Assembly (NCBI RefSeq): GCF_030272615.1
Contig: NC_081415.1
Span: forward strand, 604,337,644 to 604,401,643
DNA: 64,000 nucleotides
Source of the DNA: Cryptomeria japonica
Taxonomy: Eukaryota > Streptophyta > Pinopsida > Cupressales > Cupressaceae
Direction of reading: 5' to 3'
The translations under genes and the position numbers were made by a program. The notes under the pieces are model-generated. The model was given only the letters and a program-made list of their open reading frames with translations, ran no database searches and was not told where the DNA came from. This document shows positions 33,576-45,442 of the stretch, one piece after another; position 1 is the stretch's first letter; every line of letters starts with the position of its first letter.

Positions 33576-35300
33576 ATGGCATCTTCATCTTCTGTTCCCA
33601 AATTCGTAGCAAACCCTACCATTGTGGAGAATATAAAATGACCTAGACCCATTTTCAAGATCATTCCTAAGATAGAAAAAATGGATGACTCTATTGGTGT
33701 ATTTTCTAGAATCTCGAAGGGAGTTGCGTTTGCTAAAGACCCTAGGGAATACATACATTGTTACATAGAAAGTTTAGGGTCCGAAGATTTGATGAACATA
33801 TACATGAATGTAATCATTGATAAGAATTGGGTAGTAAGACCGAAACACAAGGTAGTTGAGGATTTAGGTTTCATAGATATCCTCCATATGCTAGAATTCT
33901 CAGATGAAGTCATTCGCTATGTCCTTAGTAGGGTTAACAATGAATTTATGTGGTTGGACTAAGTATTTAAGATTACCAAGGAATCTATTAGGGATATTAC
34001 TGGTTTACCCTCCATCGGTTCTAGACCTAAAAAGAAGAAGAAAATCCCAAACAAAAAGGTTGTGAGCTTAACCGGAGCTATGTTTAACAACCGGTCACTT
34101 AGGGTCAATGATATAAAGGATAAAAAATGTTAAATTTTCTAGCATGATCATTGTCTATAAAGTTGGTCATACTAATAGGTTGCATTTTGTATCTAGTTCC
34201 TACATTCATAGTGCACATGAGATGATATTAAACAATGCTAAATTTGCTATTTGTGAATGGTTAAAGGATGAACTATTAGAGAATTTACACAAAATGAAAC
34301 TAGAATAGGGCATGAACAAAGTATATCTTAACCGATAGTCAGCAAGGCAGTTAGTAAGGATGATAGTAAGGATGAAAACAAGGTTGAAAACAAAAGTGAG
34401 AAGAAGGAAGAAACAATGAATAAATAAGAGGTTAAGATGGAAGCAAGATAGCAGAAGTCATTAAGGAATCTGGAGATGAGAAGAAACCAACTGCAGAACC
34501 TCACACTCTGCCTAGCACTTCCACCATGGATTATAGACCTACTAATATGACAAACGTACTTTTAGATTCCATAAACAATATCACTAAATGCAATGCCTTA
34601 CAATTTAAGGCCATTGATGATACTTTACCTATATTGAAATTGATTGCATCAGATTGTAAGATAGATCATATTTCTAGATCTTTAGGTAAATTGGACACAT
34701 TGTCCAAATTCATTGCTTCAAATATTCTAATTATAGATAAAATTAATGAAGATACTGTTAAGGAAAGGGTGAATAAGGAGAAAGGTGAATTCTTTGATAA
34801 GACTATTAAGGATTGTACAAAGCATATTGATTCTTCATTACTAGTACTTAATTCCATTATTTTGAAATATAAAGAATTGTATAAGGAAGCATGCAATCCT
34901 CACCACCTAGTAGAGGATATTGACGAGGAGATAAAGAAAACACAAAAGGAGATTGATGATAGCAGATAACATGATAGGATTCTTCAGAACTTACTTCAGC
35001 TTTGGATCAAGAAATGGCAGTTTTTGAAGAAAAGATTGAAAAATTAGAAAAGGAAAAAGCAAGGATAAGAATGAAGGCTCGAGAGCTGAAAAATAAACTT
35101 GGTCCTAGATTGGACAACCTTCTAACATAGTGGATTGAGCCATCTAAAGAAACCATTGAAGGGGAAAGATCACCGGAGCAACATATACATTATCTGACCG
35201 AGATGATCAGATAGACTAAAATCATTATTTCTGACAACACTAAATTTATGCAAAGTCTTAATTTGATTTTAGCGGATATCTTTCAGATTGGTACATAATC
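33576..35300 (+). pseudogene. D ORF2: decayed, internally deleted homologue of I1 ORF2
   Basis: It begins MASSSSVPKF, like MASSSTPEF in I1, and has a TGA at the equivalent codon (33639-33641, context AAATGACCTAG). Shared blocks include an 'FIDILHMLEF' stretch and the 'RVNNEFMWLD' segment (to 33960). It then shifts frame. Between about 34300 and 34500 the central basic domain is missing. The C-terminal coiled coil resumes at 34526-34969. At least two frameshifts separate the parts. Confidence 0.7.
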
Positions 35301-35519
35301 AGTTACAGGCTTTGAGGTAGAATTTTGAATTCTTTAATTTTTTTTGACATCCTTTGTCATTGATGTCAAAGGGGGAGTAGTGTGGGAGAAAAATGTATAG
35401 AAGGGATCATTTGCTCAGGGGGAGCACTCTTATTCTTGGATCAGTTTTGGACTTCATTTTTGGATATCGACTTTTGGATTTTTCTGATGAGTGTTGCCAT
35501 CAATGCCAAAGGGGGAGAT
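35301..35519 (+). promoter_or_regulatory. D triple polypurine tract
   Basis: Purine tracts at 35367-35378, 35416-35424 and 35507-35519. AATGCCAA (35502-35509) and TTGGCATT (35522-35529) are exact inverted copies around the last tract and the LTR boundary. Confidence 0.78.
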
Positions 35520-36028
35520 TATTGGCATTATACACTCAGATAAGAATAGTTGATGTTGTCATTGATTGCAAGAAGCTGGTAATATGGTTCATAGGTTACA
35601 CCGTCAATAAACATCATCTACCGGCACCAATAGGCACTACAAGTCTATCCTCACCAGCATCCATTCTATACCAACAAAAGATCTTACCGGCACTCCTAGC
35701 CGACATGGAAATTATATTGTTTTGTATTGTAAATATATTGTATAGCCGACATGATGTACTATAAAGACTCATATATGTATGAGATCTTGTAGGTCATTTT
35801 GTAAGTAAGCAATGCAATTAGGTAATGAATGCAAGCGGTATATGAGAGTGAATAACTGTATATGAATTATGATGTAATTATTTTATTAGCAAAGAAGAGC
35901 AGAGCAGAGTGAAGAAAGGTTTATCGTAGAGGTATCTAACGGAGCTCAAACTGATACTAAATCTAGCATTGCAGATGCTATTTTGAGTAGTACATTGTCA
36001 TTGGATTTAACCATCAAATTGTAGTCAG
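35520..36028 (+). repeat. D 3' LTR, first 509 bases
   Basis: It starts TATTGGCATTATACACTC and parallels 31225-31740. It stops after ...GTAGTCAG, where E begins. GTCAG (36024-36028) would be E's target duplication; the other copy is lost. Confidence 0.83.
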
Positions 36029-38558
36029 TGTTGGTATTTTGGTATGGTTTTGTCATTTATGTCAACACCTACTAAAACACTAGCACTTTGGAGATCCAAC
36101 AACATTCACCAACAAGTAAGTAACTATTGCGCAGTTACTGGTATATGGTTCACCAGCAGGATAATGTTCACCGGCACTTGGAATGATATGGAAGACACTT
36201 GATAATGTCGAAGACATCGTGTGGACACTTTGTTTTGAAGAATTGATCATTGGTATATTCATGTTTGCATATTTTTTTTTTACCGGCAAATAGGTCTAGG
36301 GTTATCTAGGGTTACACCGACAGGTTTATCTTTTCCAAATCAACATGGCATGCTATGGAGATGATTTATTATTGTTGTAAATGCATTAAGCTGACATGTT
36401 TAATCGGTTATTGCATCGGATATTATATTGTATGTAAAATGTTTTTATTGTAATATCTTGTAGAGTCGACCTACTAAAATTGGTCTTAGGGTATGGTATA
36501 AATATAAGATCTTATTTGTAAGATCGAATGTGGAATACGAAAAAGAATTGTGTGAAGGTATATGCGAGATTAAGAAGACGTATTGGTGCAGGTGCACCCA
36601 AGAAAGCTATCAAGACCATGAAGAGTTATGAATCAAAACAAGTGAATTGGAGTGTTTTGAAGCCAATAATGGCAATTTGTAATGATCAATATGATTTTAA
36701 AGTTAAATGTCTTGAAGGTCTTAATAAGGGTTTTAGGACCAAAATTATGTAAGGGAGGCCAATAGTGCTTAAATAGGATTTGGATGGCTAGATAAGTTTG
36801 TTTGGATCCTAGGAGTAATAAAACATTAAGTTTGATAGGTTAGACTTTAAATTATTCAATAAATTGTAAGTTAGAAGTTCAAATTTTTGAATTCTAACGA
36901 TTAGTTGTTTTTAGGTGGGAAAGTGGATTTTAGAGTCTAAACAAGTCTATAATGACAAATAACTATTTGATTTTGGTTTGGGAAGTTGGGGGAAGGTCTT
37001 ATAAAACCTTGGAACTCCATTTTGGTGGGGTTGGATGCTACAATACAGATGTTGTACAGATTTAACAAAAAATGTGAATAAAACCTTCATTTTCTTGCAA
37101 TTTCTTGTGTTTTGTTGCTTGAAAGTGATTGATCTTTCATGGTAGAAGCCTTGGGAAGTCATTAAACATTGTAATAAGTGATTTGAAATGATTTTGTAGC
37201 AGGTTTTTCTTAGATTTTGTCATTTGTGCTGATTGTCCTAAAATATTCTGAGTTGTATCATTGGCATTGAAGGCCCAAAATGCAATTTGGGGCCCTTCTA
37301 TGGATGTAAGGTCCTGTTTCTCATAGAGGAGGCTCTATCTTATAATATGATCCTAACAAAATAACTTGTAGGAAGTGTGGTTTGACAGGTGATCACCATG
37401 AGTTTGATGAAGGAGGATTGAGTAGGAAGCATAGCAAGCCTATAGCAGCAAAAGATCTACCTTAATAAGGGGGTAGTTTAAGGATTGGAGGAGTCTTATT
37501 TGATCATTTTGAAGGTGTAGGAACCTTGAATGAGTCTCAAAAGTGTTGGGAAGGTCATGAATCAAGAAACCCTTGGTTTTAGAGCCTATTGGTGAGGGTT
37601 TTGGGGTTTGCACATCAAATAAGATCATAGAACCTAAACAATTGGATTTTCCTTGGTTTGGAGTCATCAAAAAATACTGTTGAGAGTTATAGGGTTTGAG
37701 GATAAGTACTTCATATACTTGCTTTGTAAAAGTGGGGTTCTTGCATAGGAAAAAATAGTCTCAGTCTTAGGATAGCAAAGGCATGGTCCAAAACAACCTT
37801 ATCTGATTTTGATATATGTTGTAGTATTCCGAAATGGGTGTTTGAAAATATAATTTGTTTGGTGATTTCTTTGGGAAAATCTAGAGAAAACTAATTTTTT
37901 CAGTCTCAGGTGGCCTAGTAAGGGCTAGTAGCCTAATTGAGGCTTAGAAGGGTTTGAGTGTTTATTGGTGGGCTGGAAATTTGTAACCTATTGATTATTG
38001 TTGAAATAGGTGTGAATAGGCGTTTGGAACCATTTGGAACCATTGTAGGGTGTTGGAGTGAGAAAAGAATTTTTTTCCATTAAGAAGCCTTTGAAATACA
38101 AGGTGAACTCAAGAAGTTGGAAGCATTGAAACAAACACATTGGCTTAGATCAACTTGACCCCCAAACCCTCTGCATCAGGTATACACAAAGACATCATTT
38201 GAAGGTGAAGCTAGGTTTTTGTAGAAGCATATCAGCATTACATTGGTACTGAATCCAACATATGAAGATGCTATTTTGTGCAGTACATTCTTATTGGATT
38301 TAACTATCCAACTGTAGTTAGCTTGACTCCCATTTTGTGATTGAGAAGTGAGCTCTAGGCTATTGGCCTTTTTGCATGTGCAGACCCCATTTATGTACAC
38401 TTACTATCTGCAGTGGTATCATCTGATTATGGGTAAGGTTTCCCACCGTGTTTTTTCCCCTTATAGGGTTTTCCACGTACAAAATATTGGTGTTATGTGT
38501 TGTGGATGACTCTATGTGTATGTTTCATGCATTAATCTCTACCGGTATAGCAATTTAG
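36029..38558 (+). repeat. E 5' LTR, split by a solo LTR and 3'-truncated
   Basis: LTR sequence is at 36029-36583 and 38184-38558, matching 42643-43541. The last 130 bases or so expected from the related LTRs of A and C are absent: sequence passes from 'TATAGCAATTTA' into gag coding sequence. Confidence 0.83.
36584..38178 (+). repeat. Solo LTR (Gypsy-like) inserted in E's 5' LTR
   Basis: 1595 bases beginning TGGTGCAG and ending CTGCATCA, which are near-perfect short inverted ends. It is flanked by CGTAT (36579-36583) and GGTAT (38179-38183). The empty site in E's 3' LTR reads AAGAGGTATACA (about 43193). A TATAAAA box at 37000-37006 suggests + orientation. There is no internal domain, so it is a solo LTR left by recombination. 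Some plant Gypsy LTRs have similar ends; the family is not identified. Confidence 0.85.
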
Positions 38559-41500
38559 AGTAAATGAAATTGTTTTAGGTATTAAATTTTGTGGAGGAAC
38601 CTTGAATGAGGATGAAATCATTTCAAAAATCTTAAGAGGATTGCCACTAGCATATAAAATGAAGGTTACTGCTATAAATGAGTTGAGAATAATGCCTAAT
38701 ACATAAGTAACTAGGGATACATTGATTAAAAAACTTTCAGCCTTTGAAATTGAGGAATTTGGTCTTGTTGCTACTATAAAAACTGATTTGGCCTTTAAAG
38801 CATCAACATCATCTGCTCCATCATTCGACAAATCAGACTAGAAAGCCTTTTATGTAAGAGAACTTGAAGAAACCAGGAAGGAGCATGAAGAGCTTGAAGA
38901 ACTTGAAGCACTATTCGCAAGAAAAATGTCAAAAGGTCCAGTTGGAAGTAAGTATGAAGGTAAAGCACCCTTTAAATGTTTTAACTACAATAAGATTGGT
39001 CATATGGCTTCGAGATGCCCTGATAGACATACTAGACTAAGAGAAGAAGCTAGAAGAACATACAAGCCTAATCCTGAATATTGGTTATATAGATTTAAGA
39101 AGAACAAAGACAAATCCTGTTACATTTCTGATGAAAGTGTGACTAATGATTCTGATGAGGATCCAATAGATAATGGATGGGTTTTTATTGCTATAATAGA
39201 AGATCAACCGACACCTGTTGCTCAACTAGTAGAACAAGCCCTAGAAGCCAAAGTTGAGGCAAAGGATGAATGGATATTTGACTCAGGATGCTCACATCAC
39301 ATGACAGGAGACAAAGGTAAATTCTTGAACTTTCAAGAATACAATGGAGGTTTAGTAAGATTTGGAGATGACAAAACCTGTTCAATCAAAGGTAAGGGTT
39401 CAATATCTCTTGATGGTAAGCATAACACTGACAATGTGTACTATGTTGAAGGATTAAAGCATAATCTTTTACGTGTTGGTCAATTAGTTGAGAAAGAATT
39501 TCAGTTACAATTTAACAGTGGAAAATGCAAAATCATGAATAGAACAGGTTTGGAAATTGCCACCGGTAATCAGACTAGAGGTAATATCTTTCATTTGAAT
39601 AACAGTGAAAAGGCATGCTTGATTGCACATATAGATGAAAGTTAGTTATGGCATAAGAGACTATATCATGTAAATTTTGATTGCATGGTAAAGATCAATA
39701 ATTCTAAGGTAGTTAGAGATCTACCTAAAATTGTGAAACCTCAGAATACAATTTGTAAGGAATAGCAATTTGGAAAACAAGTTAGAGCTAGTTTCAAAAG
39801 TATTCCAGAAAAATCCAATAATGCTCTTGATTTGATTCACACTGATTTATGTGGTCCAGCTAGAACTAAAAGCTTGCAAGGTGATAGATATTTCATGCTA
39901 ATTATTGATGATTATTTTAGAATGTGTTAGGTTACTTTTCTCAGAGAAAAATAAGAAGCACTTGGAAAGTTCAAACTGTTCAAAGCAATGGTTGAGAATG
40001 AAACCGGTAAGAAAATCAAATGTTTAAGATTAGATCAAGGAGAAGAATTCACATCTAAGGACTTTAAATACATTCTGTGAAGTGAATGGAATCAGAAGAC
40101 AATTATCAGCACCTCGAACACCACAACAGAATGGAGTTGTTGAAAGGGAAAACAAAACTATCTTGGATGCAGCAAGAAGTATGTTATCAGAAGCAAATCT
40201 ACCACATGTGTATTGGAGAAAAGTAGTTAGCACTGCTGTCTATACATTCAACAAAGTTCACATCAAAGGTGAAACTGGTAAGACCCCTCATGAACTATGG
40301 TTTGGTAATACTCCTACTCTTAAGTATTTCAGAATTTTTGGAAGTAAATGCTATATTAGAAGAGATGAGTATATTGGCAAATTTGATCCTAGAAGTGATG
40401 AATGAATATTTCTTGGTTATTCATCTAAGAGCAAGGCATATAGATGTTTTAATAAGAGATTGTAGAAAATTGTTGAGAGTACAAATGTAAAGATTGATGA
40501 ACAATTCAGATGAACTTCAAGGTATATAGACTATGAACAGGCAATAGAAATTGTGAGAAATGAACCTACACCAAATCCACTGGTACAAAATGAAGATCCA
40601 GTTACTCGGGTATCATCAAAGGATTCCACAATAATTGAAGAACAACATCAAACTAAGACACCCCGATATGTAAGATTGAATCATTCTGAATATCAGATAA
40701 TTGGAAACAAATTTAAAGGAGTTATGACAAGAGGAAGATTGGCAAATGAAGAGTTATGTCTTATTTCTCAAATTGAACCATCATTTATCAATGAGGCATG
40801 TGAACATAAATTTTGGATTAAAGCTATGAAAGAAGAATTAGGACAAATTGAGAAAAATAATACTTGGACATTAGTTCCCCAGCCTAAAGATAAAAATGTA
40901 ATTGGAACCAAATGGGTATTTAGAAAAAAACTTAATGAAGATGGTAAGGTTGTCATAAATAAAGCAAGACTAGTGTGTAAGGGATATTCTCAGAAAGAAG
41001 GAGTTGATTACAATGAAACCTTTGCACCGGTAGCTAGAATTGAGGCAGTCAGATTATTCTTGGCTTTTGTAGCTCACAAGGACTACAAAGTTTATCAAAT
41101 GGATATTAAATGTGCATTTTTTAATGGAGATCTTGAAGAGGAAGTATATATTGAACAACCTGATGGATTTTCTTTGACAAATGACAATGATATGGTTTGT
41201 AGGCTAAGAAAAGCTCTATATGGATTAAAACAAGCCCCAAGAGCTTGGTATGCAAGGTTAGATAAGCATCTTTTAATGATTGGTTTTACTAAAGGAAATG
41301 CAGACAGTAATTTATATTACAAAATAACAAATGATGACATCTTGATTATAGAAGTATTTGTTGATGATATAATCTTTGGAGGAGAAGATGGATCTTGTAA
41401 GGAATTTTCTATTAAAATGCAGCAAGAATTTGAAATGTCTATGATTGGAGAAATAAATTTTTGTTTAGGATTGTAGATTTCACAGACTGATTAAGGTATA

Positions 41501-42310
41501 TATTTGAGTCAATCCAAGTACTTGAAAGAATTACTAAAGAAATTTGGGATGGAGAACTCTAAACCGGTAAGCACACCTATGACTACAAATGAAAAATTAT
41601 CTCAAAGGGATGAATCTACACTTGTTAATCCAACTAGATACAAATCTATGATAGGAGGTTTAGTGTATTTAACACAAACCAATCCAGATATTATGAATGC
41701 AGTATGTATTGTTTCTAGATTTCAAAGTAATCCTAGGGAAAATCATGAATCAGCAGTAAAAAGGATTTTCCGGTACTTACAAGGCACAACAAATCTTGGA
41801 TTATGGTATCCTAGAGATGAAAATTTTGACCTATGTGCATACACAAATGCAAATTGGGCAGGAGATGTGGATGATAGAAAAAGCACCACTGGAGGAGCAT
41901 TCTTTCTTGGAAAAAGATTAGTTTCTTGGTTGAGTAAGAAACAAAGTTGTACATCTTTATCAACAGCAGAATCAGAATATGTCGCAGCAGCAACTAACTG
42001 TACACAAGTACTATGGCTTAAGCAAATGTTGAAAGACATAAAGGTAAAATGCAAGGAACCCATTACTATATATTGTGATAACATTGCAGCAATTGATATA
42101 TCGAAGAATCCGGTATTACATTCTAAAACAAAACATGTTTCTATCAAACTAAATTTTCTAAGGGAAAAAGTTGAAGAAAAAGAGATAAAGCTGGTTTATG
42201 TGAATACTAAAGAACAACTTGTAGATATTTTCACAAAACCTTTGCCCAAGGAGACCTTTTAATATCTTAGAGATCAGCTTGGAGTCATGCCACCACTGGT
42301 AGAGACTTAG
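38559..42310 (+). pseudogene. E gag (partial), protease, integrase, RT, RNase H
   Basis: Gag C-terminal part first (FCGGTLNEDEIISKILRGLP...). Its knuckle CFNYNKIGHMASRC has lost the second Cys. Protease has IFDSGCSHHMTGD near 39270. Integrase has the zinc region near 39650, first Asp in LIHTDLCGP (39835) and NGVVEREN (40130). RT has FVDDIIFGG (about 41360) and [16 protein letters not shown]. RNase H has SWLSKKQSCTSLSTAESEYV and ends at 42310. Defects: TGG to TAG at 39643, other stops, an extra A near 40066 that shifts frame, stops at 41474 and 41492, and TAA at 42260. Confidence 0.9.
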
Positions 42311-42642
42311 ATAGTTGATGATTGTCATGAACCAGCATAATTGAAAGACAAATATTTTACTCCGGTCTTTGATGAGGAAGCTACTTCTTAGGGGGAGTAG
42401 TTGGTATTTTGTATAAACTTGATTTTTGTAATTTTGGCTTTTGATGTCAAAGGGGGAGAGATATCTATGGAAAAACACATTATCTTTTGAGTAATGATTA
42501 ATTCTTTGATAAACACATGTTTCTCCTAGGGGAAAAAATTGTTGTTTAAAGGAGATTGTTGGTTTTTGGTATTTGGCATTTCTGTTTTGGCACTTTGATG
42601 GTTTTTCCATCTTGTGTTTCCATCAATGCCAAATGGGGAGAT
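42311..42642 (+). promoter_or_regulatory. E 3' noncoding region with polypurine tracts
   Basis: Purine tracts near 42391-42398, 42446-42460 and 42630-42642. AATGCCAA (42625-42632) pairs with TTGGTATT (42645-42652), using one G-T wobble, around the LTR boundary. Confidence 0.72.
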
Positions 42643-43541
42643 TGTTGGTATTTTGGTATGGTTTTGTCATTGATGTCAACACCTATTGAAACACTAGCAC
42701 TTTGGAGATCCAACAACATTCACCGGCAAGCAATTAACTATTGCACAATTACTACTATATGGTTCACCGACAGGATATAATGTTCACCGGCACTTGGAAT
42801 GATATGGAAGACACTTGATAATGTCGAAGACATCATGTGGACACTTTGTTTTGTAGAATTGATCATTGCTATATTCATATTTGCATATTTGCTTTTATTG
42901 GCAAATAGGTGTAGGGTTATCTAGGGTTACATCAATAGGTTTATCTTTTCCAGATCAGCATGGCACACTATGGAGATGATTTATTATTGTTGTAAATGCA
43001 TTAAGCCGACATGTTTAATCAGTTATTGCATTGGATATTATATTGTATGTAAAATGTTTTTATTGTAATATCTTGTAGAGCCGACCTACTAAAATTGGTC
43101 TTAGGGTATGGTATAAATATAAGATCTTATTTGTAAGATCGAATGTGGAATGCGAAAAAGAATTGTGTGTGAAGGTATATGCGAGATTAAGAAGAGGTAT
43201 ACATGAAGACATCATTTGAAGGTGAAGCTAGGTTTTTTTAGAAGCATATCAGCATTACACCAATACTGAATCCAACATATGAAGATGCTATTTTGTGCAG
43301 TACATTCTTATTGGATTTAACCATCCAACTGTAGTCAGTGTGACTCCCATTTTGTAATTGAGCAATGAGCTCTAGGCTAATTGCCTTTCTGCATGTTGAG
43401 ACCCCATTTATGTACACTTACTATCTACAGTAGTATCATCTGATTGTGGGTAAGGTTTCCCACCGTGGTTTTTCTCCTTATAGGGTTTTCCACATACAAA
43501 ATCTTGGTGTTATGTGTTGTGGATGAATCTATGTTTATGTT
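42643..43541 (+). repeat. E 3' LTR, truncated
   Basis: 899 bases starting TGTTGGTATTTTGG. It ends at ...GTTTCATGCA, about 150 bases short of the family end, and is followed by unrelated LINE-like sequence. It shows the empty site of the solo LTR at about 43193. Confidence 0.83.
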
Positions 43542-43722
43542 TCATGCACAATATTTTGTTTGACAATCTGTTAGGGAAAGATGTTGAGGATATTGAGGAT
43601 GGTTCCTAGAGAAAATAAAAATATAGGAAACTGTTATATAAATTGAGAACCAAGTATGGTGAAGTATAGAGAAATTTTTAAAAAGTACTATTACTGAGAT
43701 CATAGAAGGGTGGCTCACTTCC

Positions 43723-44650
43723 CTGGTGGGCATGAAGCTCCTATCAAGGAATTTTATGGGCTTTAATGCCCATAACAAACAACACTTAGTCAAGGATAGG
43801 ATTGAGTTTGAAAAGGCATATATAATACTACTACAAGAAACCAAATCATCCATATTAGAAATGAAGACATTTTCCAAGAAAGCAAAGAATGTGAAGCTAG
43901 GGGTGATCCAATTTGTAGGGGTATCTAGTAGCCTAGATATCTTTTGGAGCTCTTCTCCAATAGCTATGGAGATGATAGGAAAGGGTGTAGCGTTAGGAGT
44001 TATTCTTCTTCTCTGTAGTTTGTAATTGTATGGATTTGTCTCTACCAAAATACCCTTTTCTCATTACATCTTTGGTTTATATTTTAATTCTATCCTACAT
44101 ATTTAGGACAAGAGGATGGCTATTTTGAAGTTTAATCAATTCCAAAGAGACTTCACTTAGGGTAACTAGGAGCAATCTTCATGAGACTGGTTTAAGGAAT
44201 GAGGGTTTTACCTAGAACAATAGGAGGATGGGCTTTAGTAACATTATAGATATTATCAATAGGTATCTCTTTTGCAAGGATTTGGCATCCTTCCCTTTTT
44301 GTATGGAAGTGTCAATTCTTCCTTGTCTAGCTTAGATCACTGGCCCATCTAGTTGAAACTTGTGGGTGACAAAAATATATGTAAGAGTCCATTCAAATTT
44401 GAAAACATGGGGATGAAGGATATAAATTTCTTCAATATGATAGTTAAACGGTTTGGTGAGGATCATTTCATAGGATCTAAGCTATTATGATTTGTCTCAA
44501 AATTGAAATCAATCAAGCTAAAGTTGCAACAACCAGAATAATGATCATTTCAAAAACATATTTGAGTGTAAATAGGAGTTATAGGAGAAGTTGATAGACT
44601 TAAATGAGGGATTGTTGAAGGAGGGATTGTTGAAGGATTGTTGAAGGATG
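43723..44650 (+). pseudogene. LINE ORF2 relic: AP-type endonuclease and linker
   Basis: From ATG 43732 the reading MKLLSRNFMGFNAHNKQ... YIILLQETKSS matches the start of plant L1-type ORF2 endonuclease, including the catalytic Glu in LQETK. The usual Trp of 'SWN' is Arg. After frame breaks, 'SSLSSLDHWPI' (about 44320-44350) fits the terminal SDHxP motif of the domain. 'PFKFENMGMKDINFF' and 'GSKLL.FVSKLKSIK' fit the linker before RT. No RT follows. The tail (44606-44650) has short GGGATTGTTGAAGG repeats. Confidence 0.75.
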
Positions 44651-45442
44651 CAGGTATAGACTTTAGGGTTTCTATGGAAAAGGAGGTACATGGGAGGACA
44701 CAAGAGGCATAAGAGAAGTTTGTAACCTTGATCTTCTAATTATGGTGGGGCCTAGCCAGCATACGGTTATATGAGAGGCACATGTTATGTATATGTTAGT
44801 ATCAGACAGAGAGTGGCCACAAGGTTTGAGAGTAGGTGGACACCATCCTATAATGTCAAAGTATATAGCTGATATGTGGGTTTTTACCCTCCCAACCACT
44901 CAACATATGCCTTTAAGTACACAACCTTAGATACACAATTCAATTTTTTTGACATCATACCAATGGATAACAATTAGATCTAGGAATTGTCAACCTTGAA
45001 AAAAATATGAATTTAAACAACTAAAATTTGGACCATGCCCATTATCTAGCCTAAGGATAAAAGCATATATGTGATTCTTATATAATAAAAAAACTAGCAC
45101 ATATGAATTTTTAAATATTGCAAGATCAAATTGAAAAAGGTAAAAAGGTAGGAATCTTATGTCTAAGACTTTTGTTGTGGAAGTTAGGGCTGTTTTCACC
45201 TATGTTGCCTTTACTCAATGAAATTTGTAGCAATTTGTTGAATCTTTACACCTCAGATTAATCATTGATAGTGTTGAGTTAGTTGATGATAAGTGATTAA
45301 ATAAAGGTAGAAACAAATACTAGCTCCCTCATCTTGTGTCTATGTCTATTTGGCTTGTGGTACACTAGGTTATCCTAATGCAAGACACATGTCAAGGTTT
45401 GTATAAGAGTGTATGTGAGTGTAGTGTGTTTTCTATGTAGAA
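44651..45442. other. Unassigned sequence between LINE relics
   Basis: About 0.8 kb without a frame or motif I recognise. No LTR ends or poly(A) are visible. It is probably degraded repeat DNA. Confidence 0.4.

Larger units (their letters stand above)
31225..36028 (+). mobile_element. D: pol-less copia-type element, 3' LTR cut by E
   Basis: The 5' LTR is 31225-32084, followed by a primer site, gag, a decayed ORF2 and three purine tracts. The 3' LTR starts at 35520 and is interrupted at 36028 by E. Gag and ORF2 are homologous to those of I1, but the LTRs are a different family. There is no pol. The rest of the 3' LTR is not found beyond E, so it was lost with E's right end. Confidence 0.82.
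36029..43541 (+). mobile_element. E: Ty1/copia gag-pol element carrying a solo LTR
   Basis: The 5' LTR begins at 36029 (TGTTGGTATTTTGG). It is split by a 1595-base solo LTR and ends prematurely near 38558, where it joins the middle of gag. The primer site and gag N-terminus are deleted. Pol continues to 42310. The 3' LTR starts at 42643 and is truncated near 43541. It inserted into D's 3' LTR. E is the best-preserved gag-pol copy in the window. Confidence 0.85.

Noticed and set aside
36528-36752. Basic 74-residue ORF crossing the start of the solo LTR
   Set aside because: It spans the junction of E's LTR and the solo LTR at 36584, so it cannot be an ancestral gene.
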